This document shows positions 1 through 6,871 of a stretch of DNA of 15,771 nucleotides, piece after piece (the stretch's first letter is position 1; each line of letters starts with the position of its first letter). The translations under genes and the position numbers were made by a program. The DNA is from Candidatus Parepulonipiscium sp. PG-Nun2H_MBin03 (GTDB lineage: Bacteria > Bacillota > Clostridia > Lachnospirales > Cellulosilyticaceae). Where the stretch lies: positions 1 to 15,771 of the forward strand of contig MDJN01000009.1 in NCBI GenBank assembly GCA_001995005.1. The letters are read 5' to 3'. The notes under the pieces were generated by a model that worked only from the letters and a program-made list of their open reading frames with translations, did not search any database and was not told the origin of the DNA.

Positions 1-259
1 CTTGGTAAGTGGCACCTCCTACACGACGAGCTTTAACTTCAAGTACAGGCATGATATTTTCTAAAGCTTCTTCAAAAACCTCTAATGCGTTTCTGCCTGT
101 CTTTTCATTGATAATTTCAAATGCACCATAAACTATTTTTTGAGCTGTTCCTCTTTTACCATCTAACATGATAGTATTAATAAGCTTAGTAACAAGCTTA
201 CTGTTGTAAATTGGATCAGACAATACATCTCTTTTTGCGATATGTCCTTTACGTGGCAC
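1..259 (-). CDS. rpsG: 30S ribosomal protein S7, 5' part only
   Basis: S7 is the primary 16S rRNA-binding protein that nucleates the 30S head. The translated minus strand begins PRKGHIAKRDVLSDPIYNSK after the initiator and continues through LVTKLINTIMLDGKRG and MPVLEVKARRVGGATYQ, which is unmistakable S7. Only the first 86 codons are in the window; the rest lies off the left edge. I start it at a GTG (257-259) because an AGGAGG Shine-Dalgarno sits 7 nt upstream and the protein then begins with the usual (M)PRKG. It is the second gene of the str operon after rpsL, with an unusually long 138-nt spacer. The start codon can be paired in an mRNA fold (see the 256-328 entry), compatible with S7 autoregulation as known from E. 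coli. Confidence 0.96.
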   Translation of the reverse strand, partial: MPRKGHIAKRDVLSDPIYNSKLVTKLINTIMLDGKRGTAQKIVYGAFEIINEKTGRNALEVFEEALENIMPVLEVKARRVGGATYQ

Positions 260-328
260 GGTCTTCCCTCCTTAACTAAATTTGATAAATCATCGGTACT
301 CGTCCCCAAAAAAAATTGGGAATCGTGC
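256..328 (-). promoter_or_regulatory. rpsL-rpsG intercistronic fold over the rpsG start
   Basis: In the mRNA, GCACG-A-TTCCC (from + 318-328) is exactly complementary to GGGAA-GAC-CGTGC (from + 256-268), giving two 5-bp helices around a small internal loop. The right arm includes the 3' end of the Shine-Dalgarno region and the GTG start codon of rpsG. A competing local hairpin, CCCAA (+ 316-320) with TTGGG (+ 305-309), uses overlapping bases, so the two folds exclude each other. In E. coli the rpsL-rpsG spacer is the S7 repressor target. That this spacer does the same is inference; the complementarity is seen directly. Confidence 0.4.
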
Positions 329-397
329 GTGCCCTTTAAATCTATTTATATAACTAAACAGTGCCGGGCACAGAATAAATCTGATTTACATTTATCC

Positions 398-817
398 TTA
401 TTTTTTAACTTTAGGTCGCTTAGTTCCGTATTTTGAACGAGACTGATTTCTGTTTGCAACACCAGCAGTATCTAATGTACCACGTACAATGTGGTAACGT
501 GTTCCTGGTAAGTCTTTTACTCTACCCCCACGAATCAAAACAACACTGTGTTCTTGCAAATTGTGACCTTCTCCTGGAATATAAGCTGTTACTTCTATCC
601 CGTTTGTAAGTCTAACTCTGGCAATTTTACGCAGAGCTGAGTTTGGTTTTTTTGGAGTAGCTGTTTTCACAGCTGTACAAACTCCTCTTTTTTGTGGCGA
701 AGAAATATCTGTTGTTTTCTTCTTTAAAGAGTTATAGCCCTTTTGTAATGCTGGAGCTGTTGATTTCTTTTCAATGCTTTTTCTTCCCTTACGTACTAAT
801 TGGTTAAATGTAGGCAT
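398..817 (-). CDS. rpsL: 30S ribosomal protein S12
   Basis: S12 sits at the decoding centre of the 30S subunit. The protein starts MPTFNQLVRKGRKSIEKKS and holds the invariant KKPNSALRK (about 56-64), PGEGHNLQEHSVVLIRGGRV (about 81-100) and KDLPG (101-105). It has 139 residues, normal for Firmicutes (124 in E. coli). The lysines matching E. coli K43 (K57 here) and K88 (K101 here), where streptomycin resistance arises, are unchanged, so the sequence looks wild type. Its AGGAGG lies 7 nt before the ATG. It is the first gene of the str operon and has its own promoter at 874-902. Its stop is followed by the 138-nt rpsG leader rather than by close coupling. Confidence 0.98.
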   Translation of the reverse strand: MPTFNQLVRKGRKSIEKKSTAPALQKGYNSLKKKTTDISSPQKRGVCTAVKTATPKKPNSALRKIARVRLTNGIEVTAYIPGEGHNLQEHSVVLIRGGRVKDLPGTRYHIVRGTLDTAGVANRNQSRSKYGTKRPKVKK

Positions 818-873
818 TCCGGCACCTCCTTACTAATCTTAAATTAATGTAACATTTTATTACATACCTAGCG

Positions 874-902
874 ATTTTATCACCGACTTTTCCAAATGTC
901 AA
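874..902 (-). promoter_or_regulatory. str operon promoter (sigma-A type)
   Basis: On the minus strand TTGACA (+ 897-902) and TAAAAT (+ 874-879) are separated by exactly 17 bp, with an extended TG one base before the -10. It lies 57 bp upstream of rpsL, just past the terminator of the preceding gene, so rpsL begins a new transcription unit. It is close to consensus, as expected for ribosomal protein genes. Confidence 0.85.
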
Positions 903-945
903 GGTGAAATTTAAAAAGTATTCCGAGTTTATGTATATAAATCAC

Positions 946-971
946 AAAAAAAGGACTGAATTTTGCAGTCC
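946..971 (-). terminator. Intrinsic terminator after cls
   Basis: In minus-strand orientation GGACTG and CAGTCC form a 6-bp stem around a 7-nt loop (stems at + 953-958 and 966-971), followed by seven T (+ 946-952). It sits 24 bp after the cls stop and closes the nifJ-cls unit before the rpsL promoter. Confidence 0.88.
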
Positions 972-995
972 CACCAAGTAATTTTTTATTTGTGC

Positions 996-2540
996 TCACA
1001 TTAATGGAGCAAATATCATGAGTATGGCATTTCTTACTTTTCCTACAATACCCATTTTTAAGTCTGATTGTTCTATCTTATTGCTTAATTTAATTGTATT
1101 AATTGCATCCACTTCTAAATCTTTAATAGCAGACACACCATACATAAATACTCCGCATTCAAAGTTTAAATACATACTTCTATAATCTAAGTTTATCGTA
1201 CCTATCATAGCTATCTTTTTATCCACAACTATAGATTTAGCATGCAAAAATCCTTTAGTATACTCATATATTTTCACACCCACTTCTAATAACGGTACAT
1301 AATTAGCTCGTGTAATTCTAAATACTGCCTTTTTATCTGGTATACCTGGCGTTAAAATATTTACATCTATTCCACGTCTTGCAGCTAAAATAATTGCACT
1401 TCTTGTATAATCGTCTAATATCAAATATGGGGTCATAATATATATACTCTCATTGGCCTGATTTATAATATCAACGTAAACATTTTGTCCTACAGTAACA
1501 TCATCTAGCGGACTGTCGCCAAAAGGCTGCACAAACCCTATTCCTGTATTGTGCTCTATATTAGTTTTATAGTCATTCGGGTCTAATATCTCTTCTGCAC
1601 TTACATTCCACATTTCAATAAAAAGACAAGTTAATCCCCATACGGCATTCCCTGTTATTCTAATACCTGTATCTTTCCAATGGCCATACTTTACCTTCTT
1701 ATTGATATATTCATCTGCCAAATTTATTCCACCAGTAAAGCCTACTTTTCCGTCTACTACTAATATTTTCCTATGGTCTCTATTGTTCATAACCAAGGCT
1801 ACTACCAATTTTACTCTATTAAATGCAATGCATTTTATATTTTCATGAACTTTTTCTAAATACTCTCTATATTGCCAGTGCAACGTTGTCATACAACCCA
1901 TATCATCATACATTACTCTAACTTGTACACCTTGCTTAGCCTTTTCTACCAAAATAGCTAAAATCTGATCCCACATTAAGCCTTCTTCTATGATGTAATA
2001 TTCCATAAATATAAATTTTTCTGCCGTATTTAAAACCTTTAACATATCCTCGAAATAATCTTCACCTATAGAATAATATTTTACATCTGAATGACAAAAC
2101 GCTGGATAATGCGTAACTTCTTTTAAATATCTTGCAGTACTGTACGCTCTTTTTCCTTGTACCAAAAAGTGACAGTTCATATGTTCGTCCGCATTTAAGC
2201 ATTGGATAATTTTTTCTGAGGATTTGGCTACACTTGCAGTGAGTTTTTTTGCCGGGGCTTTTCTCCCCCATAACAAATATATTAGTATGCCCATAAGCGG
2301 CAATAAATGAAGTACTATTATCCAAGTGATTTTATATGCCGAAGGCTCTTTTCCACCTATCAAATATACTATAAATACCATTGATAACAGGTATAAAATC
2401 ATACTAACAAACACAGACAGCTCTATAAATTTCACAAAACAATAGAAAAATATGAGCAATTGTATTAGAGAGATTACCCCTGTTAGGAGTAATCTGTTTT
2501 GAATGGTTTTTTTGGTTTTTACTTTATCAAATAATCTCAT
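996..2540 (-). CDS. cls: Cardiolipin synthase, phospholipase D family
   Basis: This membrane enzyme condenses phosphatidylglycerol into cardiolipin. Three hydrophobic segments lie at about residues 17-36, 40-62 and 70-90, ending in LLWGRK. Two phospholipase D HKD motifs follow: HRKILVVD with H256, K258, D263, then GFTGGIN; and HAKSIVVD with H433, K435, D440, then MIGTINLDYRSM. The order TM-TM-HKD-HKD and the length of 514 residues match bacterial ClsA-type enzymes. The ATG is 3 nt after the nifJ stop and has no strong Shine-Dalgarno, so it is probably translated by coupling to nifJ and shares its promoter. A terminator follows at 946-971. The family is secure; other two-HKD phosphatidyltransferases are possible, but the N-terminal membrane segments favour cardiolipin synthase. 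Confidence 0.93.
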   Translation of the reverse strand: MRLFDKVKTKKTIQNRLLLTGVISLIQLLIFFYCFVKFIELSVFVSMILYLLSMVFIVYLIGGKEPSAYKITWIIVLHLLPLMGILIYLLWGRKAPAKKLTASVAKSSEKIIQCLNADEHMNCHFLVQGKRAYSTARYLKEVTHYPAFCHSDVKYYSIGEDYFEDMLKVLNTAEKFIFMEYYIIEEGLMWDQILAILVEKAKQGVQVRVMYDDMGCMTTLHWQYREYLEKVHENIKCIAFNRVKLVVALVMNNRDHRKILVVDGKVGFTGGINLADEYINKKVKYGHWKDTGIRITGNAVWGLTCLFIEMWNVSAEEILDPNDYKTNIEHNTGIGFVQPFGDSPLDDVTVGQNVYVDIINQANESIYIMTPYLILDDYTRSAIILAARRGIDVNILTPGIPDKKAVFRITRANYVPLLEVGVKIYEYTKGFLHAKSIVVDKKIAMIGTINLDYRSMYLNFECGVFMYGVSAIKDLEVDAINTIKLSNKIEQSDLKMGIVGKVRNAILMIFAPLM

Positions 2541-2543
2541 AAA

Positions 2544-5500
2544 TTATTGGTTTGCTAAAGTCTTATATGATTCATACCTATCTTTAGCATCTTCTTCTGT
2601 TTTTGCAAACAGAGTTACACTTTCTTCTGGATATAGTTGAGTAAGAGATGAATATCTTACTTGGTTCATTATAAAGTCTTTAAAGCTTTCAGTTGGTGCT
2701 TTTGAGTCTAATAAGAATGGATTCTTACCTTGCTCTTTAAGCTCTGGGTTATATCTAAACAAGTGCCAGTATCCAGCTTTTACAGCATCTGCAGTATTTC
2801 TGATAGAACAAGACATACCTTGTTTGATACCTTGGCTAATACAAGGTGAGTAAGCTATTACAATAGATGGTCCATCATATTCTTCCGCTTCTAATAATAC
2901 CTTGATTAAGTGGTTTTTATCTGCTCCTATGGCAACTTGAGCCACATAAACATTTCCATAACTCATCATCATCATACCAAGATTTTTCTTACCAGTCTTC
3001 TTACCAGATGCAGCAAATTTTGCTATAGCTGCTGCCGGAGTAGCCTTAGATGATTGGCCTCCTGTATTTGAATAGATCTCTGTATCAAATACTAATACGT
3101 TTACATTTTCACCAGATGCCATAACGTGGTCCAATCCACCATATCCGATGTCATAAGCCCAGCCGTCTCCACCTAATATCCATTGAGAACGTTTTACTAA
3201 ATGGTCATTTCTTTCATTAATAGCGTCTACTAGCTCTTTAGCCTTTCCTGTAAACTCCACATCTTTAATTACTGCTCTTACTTTAGCACTAGCTTTTTTA
3301 GATGCATTTGCTTTATTTTTGCTTTCAATCCACTCAGCAAAAGCTTCTTTTGCAGTCACATCAATATCCATTTCAACCAATTCTTTCATAGCATCTTCTA
3401 TTTTATTTCTTAGTTGTCTGTCTGCCAAGGCCATACCATATCCATACTCTGCATTATCTTCAAATAATGAATTCGCCCAAGCCGGTCCTTTGCCTTCATG
3501 GTTAGTAGTATATGGTGTAGATGGTGCAGAGCCTCCCCAGATTGATGAACAACCTGTTGCATTCGCAATTACCATTCTATCTCCAAATAATTGTGTTACT
3601 AACTTGATATAAGGAGTTTCTCCACAACCAGCACAAGCTCCTGAAAATTCGATAAGTGGAGTTTTGAATTGGCTGTCTTTTACAGTGGTTCCTTCAACTA
3701 AATCACCTTTATATGATACTTCTTTTACAACATAATCCCAATTTGTATTTTCTTTCACAACTACATCATCAATAGGTTTCATTTCCAGTGCTTTTTTCTT
3801 AGCTGGACAAATATCAACGCAGTTTGCACAACCTGTACAATCAAGTGGGCTTACTTGCATTCTATATGATAAACCTGCAAATTGTTTACCAATAGCTTTA
3901 GAAGCTTCAAATCCTTCTGGAGCATTTTTCATCTCGTTTTCGTCTAATAATACTGGACGAATACACGCATGCGGACATACAAATGCACATTGGTTACATT
4001 GTATACAATTTTCTTTTATCCAATCTGGTACATCAATAGCGATACCACGCTTTTCATACGCCGAAGTACCTGCTGGGAATGTTCCGTCTTCATATCCATT
4101 AAATGCACTTACCTTTAGGCTATCTCCATCTTGAGAATTCATTGGTCTTACAATGTTTTTAATAAAGTCTGGGCCTTCAAAATGGTCTACATGCTTTTCT
4201 TCTGCATTTGCCCATTCAGCTGGTACTGTAACTTTAACCAATGCGTCACCTGCTTGGTCTATAGCGTCGTAATTCATTTTTACAACCACTTCACCTTTAT
4301 TACCATATGACTTTTTAATTGATTTTCTCAGTTCCTCACGTGCTTCTTCAAACGGGATGATATCCGCTAATTTAAAGAACGCAGATTGCATAACCATGTT
4401 TATTCTCTTACCTAAGCCTGTAACCTGTCCAATATGAGTTGCATTAATAATATAGAATTGAATGTCATTTTTCGCCATATAACGTTTCATTTTAGCCGGT
4501 AAATGCTCTTCTAAATGCTCAGTTCCCCATACACAGTTTAATACGAATATACCGCCTTTTTTAAGACCTTTCAGCACTTCATACTCATCTACATATGATT
4601 GATTATGACAAGCAATATAATCCGCTTCGTCAATTAAATAAGTTGAACGAATAGGCTCATCTCCAAAACGCAAGTGAGATATAGTTACACCACCTGATTT
4701 TTTAGAGTCATATGCAAAGTATGCTTGAACGTATTTATTAGTTGTTCCACCAATAATTTTAATAGCTTGCTTATTTGCACCAACTGTACCATCTGAGCCT
4801 AGTCCCCAGAATTTACATCTTACAGTACCTGGTTGAGCTATACTAAAGCTTTTTGCTAATGGTATTGATAAATTGGTTACGTCATCTTCTATACCTACAG
4901 TAAATCCTAATTGTGGATTATCACTTGCTAGGTTGTCAAAAATAGCTTTAATATGACGTGGTGTAGTATCTTTTGAACCTAAACCGTAACGCCCACCAAT
5001 TATCTTAATATCTCTATCTAAATCAAAGAAGGCATTTCTTACGTCAAGATAAAGAGGTTCCCCACTTGCACCATGCTCTTTAGTCCTGTCTAAGACACAA
5101 ATCTTTTTCGCAGTTTTTGGTATAGCTTCTAGCAAATGCTTATTTGAGAATGGTCTAAATAAGTGAACTTTTACTAGCCCTACTTTACCGCCTTCTGAAT
5201 TTAATTTATCTACAGTTTCCTCAATAGTTTCTGTTACAGAACCCATAGCAATTAAAATATTCGTAGCTTCTGGATCTCCATAGTAGTTAAATAACTCATA
5301 TTGTCTACCTACTAATTCACTAATCTTGTGAATATATTCTTCAACATATCCTACCATATCTATATAATACTTATTTGATGCTTCTTTAGTTTGGAAATAG
5401 ATATCAGGATTTTGTGCAGTTCCTCTTGTTACAGGATGCTCTGGTGATAAAGATTTTTGTCTAAATCTTTCCACTGCTTCCTTATCTACTAATTGTGCCA

Positions 5501-6071
5501 AATCTTCATAATCTAATACTTCCACTTTTTGTATTTCATGAGAAGTTCTGAAGCCGTCAAAGAAGTGAATTACAGGTAAGCTACCTTTTATCGCAGCTAA
5601 ATGAGCCACAGGAGCCAAATCTGCTACTTCTTGCACAGAACCTGATACCATTAAAATACAACCAGTTTGTCTTGCTGCCATAACATCTTGATGGTCTCCA
5701 AATATTGATAAAGCTTGAGCCGCAAGTGCTCTTGCACTAACATGAAATACGCCAGGTAATAATTCTCCTGCTACTTTATACATATTTGGTATCATAAGTA
5801 GTAAGCCTTGAGACGCTGTAAATGTACTGGTTAATGCTCCTCCTTGCAACGAACCATGAAACGCTCCCGCAGCCCCAGCTTCTGATTGCATTTCAACAAC
5901 GCTTACTTTTTGCCCAAAGATATTTTTTCTCCCTTGTGCCGACCATTCATCCATAACTTCCGCCATATTACTAGATGGTGTAATAGGATAAATTGTTGCC
6001 ACATCTGTAAATGCATACGCCGCATATGCCGCTGCCGTATTTCCATCAAGTGTAATTTGTTTCTTTGCCAT
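2544..6071 (-). CDS. nifJ: Pyruvate:ferredoxin (flavodoxin) oxidoreductase
   Basis: This cytoplasmic enzyme oxidises pyruvate with CoA to acetyl-CoA and CO2 and passes electrons to ferredoxin or flavodoxin, the central pyruvate step of clostridial fermentation. All domains of the single-chain form are present in 1175 residues. They are the N-terminal pyruvate-binding domain (ITLDGNTAAAYAAYAFTD, YPITPSS); a GLGSDGTVGANKQAIKII CoA/gamma-type segment; two ferredoxin clusters, CIQCNQCAFVCPHACIRP (about 690) and CTGCANCVDICPAKKK (about 744); CAGCGETPY (about 809); and the thiamine-diphosphate motif GDGWAYDIGYGG with NTGGQSSKATP (about 970-1010). AGGAGG is 9 nt from the ATG. It heads a two-gene unit with cls. 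A flavodoxin that could accept its electrons is encoded at 12060-12467, though not in the same operon. Confidence 0.98.
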   Translation of the reverse strand: MAKKQITLDGNTAAAYAAYAFTDVATIYPITPSSNMAEVMDEWSAQGRKNIFGQKVSVVEMQSEAGAAGAFHGSLQGGALTSTFTASQGLLLMIPNMYKVAGELLPGVFHVSARALAAQALSIFGDHQDVMAARQTGCILMVSGSVQEVADLAPVAHLAAIKGSLPVIHFFDGFRTSHEIQKVEVLDYEDLAQLVDKEAVERFRQKSLSPEHPVTRGTAQNPDIYFQTKEASNKYYIDMVGYVEEYIHKISELVGRQYELFNYYGDPEATNILIAMGSVTETIEETVDKLNSEGGKVGLVKVHLFRPFSNKHLLEAIPKTAKKICVLDRTKEHGASGEPLYLDVRNAFFDLDRDIKIIGGRYGLGSKDTTPRHIKAIFDNLASDNPQLGFTVGIEDDVTNLSIPLAKSFSIAQPGTVRCKFWGLGSDGTVGANKQAIKIIGGTTNKYVQAYFAYDSKKSGGVTISHLRFGDEPIRSTYLIDEADYIACHNQSYVDEYEVLKGLKKGGIFVLNCVWGTEHLEEHLPAKMKRYMAKNDIQFYIINATHIGQVTGLGKRINMVMQSAFFKLADIIPFEEAREELRKSIKKSYGNKGEVVVKMNYDAIDQAGDALVKVTVPAEWANAEEKHVDHFEGPDFIKNIVRPMNSQDGDSLKVSAFNGYEDGTFPAGTSAYEKRGIAIDVPDWIKENCIQCNQCAFVCPHACIRPVLLDENEMKNAPEGFEASKAIGKQFAGLSYRMQVSPLDCTGCANCVDICPAKKKALEMKPIDDVVVKENTNWDYVVKEVSYKGDLVEGTTVKDSQFKTPLIEFSGACAGCGETPYIKLVTQLFGDRMVIANATGCSSIWGGSAPSTPYTTNHEGKGPAWANSLFEDNAEYGYGMALADRQLRNKIEDAMKELVEMDIDVTAKEAFAEWIESKNKANASKKASAKVRAVIKDVEFTGKAKELVDAINERNDHLVKRSQWILGGDGWAYDIGYGGLDHVMASGENVNVLVFDTEIYSNTGGQSSKATPAAAIAKFAASGKKTGKKNLGMMMMSYGNVYVAQVAIGADKNHLIKVLLEAEEYDGPSIVIAYSPCISQGIKQGMSCSIRNTADAVKAGYWHLFRYNPELKEQGKNPFLLDSKAPTESFKDFIMNQVRYSSLTQLYPEESVTLFAKTEEDAKDRYESYKTLANQ

Positions 6072-6130
6072 TCAAATATACCTCCTAATTTTACAAAAAA
6101 TTTAAAATCTATTACTAATATTTCCTAATA

Positions 6131-6159
6131 ATCATAACATATACATACAAGTTTGTCAT
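6131..6159 (-). promoter_or_regulatory. nifJ promoter
   Basis: On the minus strand ATGACA (+ 6154-6159) and TATGAT (+ 6131-6136) are 17 bp apart, with TG placed as in an extended -10. It lies 60 bp upstream of the nifJ start. I see no second gene and no clear Rex-type operator in the 248-bp space 6072-6319, which is over 75% A+T and carries several ACTAAT/ATTAGT words. Confidence 0.6.
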
Positions 6160-6319
6160 TAGTATTTTACTATATTATATAAATTTTTGTACATGTTTAG
6201 TATTTTTGATAGTTAAAAATTATACAATATAGATAGTACCTATATCAGGCATTATAAATATATCTTTATTTATACTAAAATTACTAAAATCTATTTACCA
6301 ACAATACACTACATGTCAT

Positions 6320-6673
6320 TTAAAAATGTTTTCCATTTTCATAGTAATTCTCTTTTTCAATATCTACAAAAATAACATCCACTGAATTAATTTCATCAAA
6401 TTCAAAACTTTTGGCTTTCAAAATGCCTTCTGTCAGTATTTTGGCAACTAAATTTTTAGCATTTTTTCCTCTGTCAAACCACTCAACAGTTACATAAACC
6501 GTATCCTTTAATAAATTTCCATTACAAAAAATATCCCCATCTCCTAGTGCACCAATTGAAAATGTAATCCAATCTGCAGGACACTTTATCACCTGTGATA
6601 AACTTTCTGTTAACTCTGCCGAGAGGGCTTTAACCTTCGGAATGTCTAATCCTGTAACTCTAATATGTGGCAT
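6320..6673 (-). CDS. DUF1904 family protein, tautomerase-like
   Basis: The protein has 117 residues. It begins MPHIRVTGL, so removal of Met would expose a proline as in 4-oxalocrotonate tautomerase/MIF-like proteins. It contains a VEWFDRG segment (about 73-79) and ends YYENGKHF, both typical of DUF1904. No enzymatic substrate is known to me for this family; the tautomerase link rests on the N-terminal proline and likely fold, not on a demonstrated reaction. AGGAGG sits 6 nt before the ATG. It is monocistronic and divergent from the helicase gene; no strong minus-strand promoter stood out. The shared region has a repeated CCGACAAC word at 6714-6736. No clear terminator hairpin was found between its stop and the nifJ promoter. 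Confidence 0.85.
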   Translation of the reverse strand: MPHIRVTGLDIPKVKALSAELTESLSQVIKCPADWITFSIGALGDGDIFCNGNLLKDTVYVTVEWFDRGKNAKNLVAKILTEGILKAKSFEFDEINSVDVIFVDIEKENYYENGKHF

Positions 6674-6713
6674 AGTACTCCTCCTAGATAAATCTATTTA
6701 TATTTATGTCATA

Positions 6714-6736
6714 CCGACAACTCTTTTTCCGACAAC
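6714..6736. repeat. Direct repeat CCGACAAC, 15-bp period
   Basis: CCGACAAC occurs at 6714-6721 and 6729-6736 in the space between the divergent DUF1904 and helicase genes, separated by a CTTTTT-type spacer. The second copy also forms CGAC-N6-GTCG with downstream bases. It is GC-richer than its surroundings and lies 41 bp upstream of the DUF1904 start. An operator is possible; nothing identifies a binding protein. Confidence 0.35.
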
Positions 6737-6782
6737 AAAGTCGAATTAAAATAAATATAGGTATACATACTTTACAATTTTC

Positions 6783-6791
6783 TGCTATAAT
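6783..6791 (+). promoter_or_regulatory. Extended -10 promoter of the helicase gene
   Basis: TGCTATAAT is a perfect extended -10 (TGnTATAAT). The -35 region 17-18 bp upstream is poor, as is usual for extended -10 promoters. It would give a leader of about 75 nt. The gene's ribosome-binding region, AAGGAG then GAGAGG, lies within 15 nt of the ATG at 6872. Confidence 0.5.
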
Positions 6792-6871
6792 TTATATAAT
6801 TATACATTAATTTCTACTTCACTTAAAATTTACAAAATCAGAGCAATCTAGGGTCAAGGAGAGGTAACCAG

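Noticed and set aside
242..436. Short plus-strand frame across the rpsL-rpsG spacer
   Set aside because: It overlaps rpsL and the start of rpsG in antisense, has no Shine-Dalgarno, and the spacer is better explained as a leader.
2062..2325. Second minus-strand frame inside cls
   Set aside because: It is out of register with the recognised cls frame, which has membrane segments and HKD motifs across the same region.
3319..3612. Plus-strand open frame inside nifJ
   Set aside because: It is antisense to a strongly conserved region of the oxidoreductase and has no supporting signals.
6674..6871. SOS (LexA) box controlling the helicase-exonuclease
   Set aside because: I looked for GAAC-N4-GTTC and CGAAC-type palindromes in the intergenic region and found none.
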